Shown here piece by piece: positions 63,893 through 64,000 of a stretch of DNA of 64,000 nt. Source of the DNA: Anodontia alba (lineage: Eukaryota; Mollusca; Bivalvia; Lucinida; Lucinidae); NCBI GenBank assembly GCA_964016985.1, contig OZ024833.1, forward strand, positions 65,767,985 through 65,831,984, read 5' to 3'. The notes under the pieces are model-generated. The model was not told the DNA's origin and did not search any database. It saw nothing but the letters and a program-made list of their open reading frames with translations. Positions within the stretch are counted from its first letter, which is position 1. Each line of letters starts with the position of its first letter. The position numbers and the translations under genes are program-made.

Positions 63893-64000
63893 CCTCAGTG
63901 ACCAAAATCAATCATAGAATGTAGCACATGGCAGCAGCCTATAAAATTTCAGTTTGTCTCTCGTTCTTTAAATGAAATGATTTTTTTATCGTATCTCTGA

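Noticed and set aside
63851..63911. N-terminal CVCVCGGGG extension of the LINE ORF
   Set aside because: It is translation of a (GT)n/G-run tract, not LINE protein.

Overview
This is eukaryotic genomic DNA, AT-rich, intron-containing and crowded with repeats. The makeup (tRNA-headed SINEs with clean target duplications, fold-back elements, elements with tandem-array cores, several non-LTR retrotransposon clades, a TTAA-specific DNA transposon) suggests a marine bivalve mollusc. That taxon is inferred from repeat style, not from a marker gene. There is one 200-N assembly gap at 56028-56227.

The one host gene recognised with confidence is the 3' half of OSGEPL1, the mitochondrial tRNA threonylcarbamoyladenosine (t6A) transferase. 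Four plus-strand exons with matching splice sites and phases lie at 1383-1528, 3669-3799, 4666-4737 and 11324-11399 (stop). Two weaker host candidates are an initiator exon for a signal-anchor membrane protein (62549-62633) and a 91-codon ORF with one membrane segment (37813-38088). The rest is mobile or repetitive DNA.

Region by region. 1-11.4 kb: OSGEPL1; its last intron holds a SINE split at TTAA by a 4-kb Kolobok-like transposon (5470-9428). That transposon carries a broken transposase and an intact divergent ORF resembling the P2X7 'ballast' domain. 11.4-18 kb: TTAA-flanked MITEs, minisatellites and tandem-core element H1. 18-26 kb: a nested stack, in which an APE-type LINE is split by a SINE and by two copies of retroposon 'R', and one R copy is itself split by a 3.1-kb element with CACACTA termini, long tandem-unit inverted repeats and a decayed Ulp1-protease/PHD ORF. 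26-38 kb: fold-back elements, a pogo-like MITE, a 193-bp direct duplication, and tandem-core elements H2 and H3. 38-52 kb: three long minisatellites (about 37, 48 and 61-bp units), H4, a second LINE, and retroposons with 13-14 bp target duplications. 52-64 kb: more SINEs and fold-backs, H5, a candidate exon, and a third LINE fragment with an in-frame 195-bp duplication.

Repeat names used below. Fold-back A: long palindromes around GTGGGTACTCATTAGAAGC with GTGGAGAAATAAG arms. Fold-back B: same core type with CATTACGAAAACACGCCTAT ends. TTAA MITEs: TTAACCC ends, often with an inner stem of the type GCAGACCCAGATCAGAC. H1-H5: elements with AGCTCRCCTG-type ends and unrelated tandem arrays inside.
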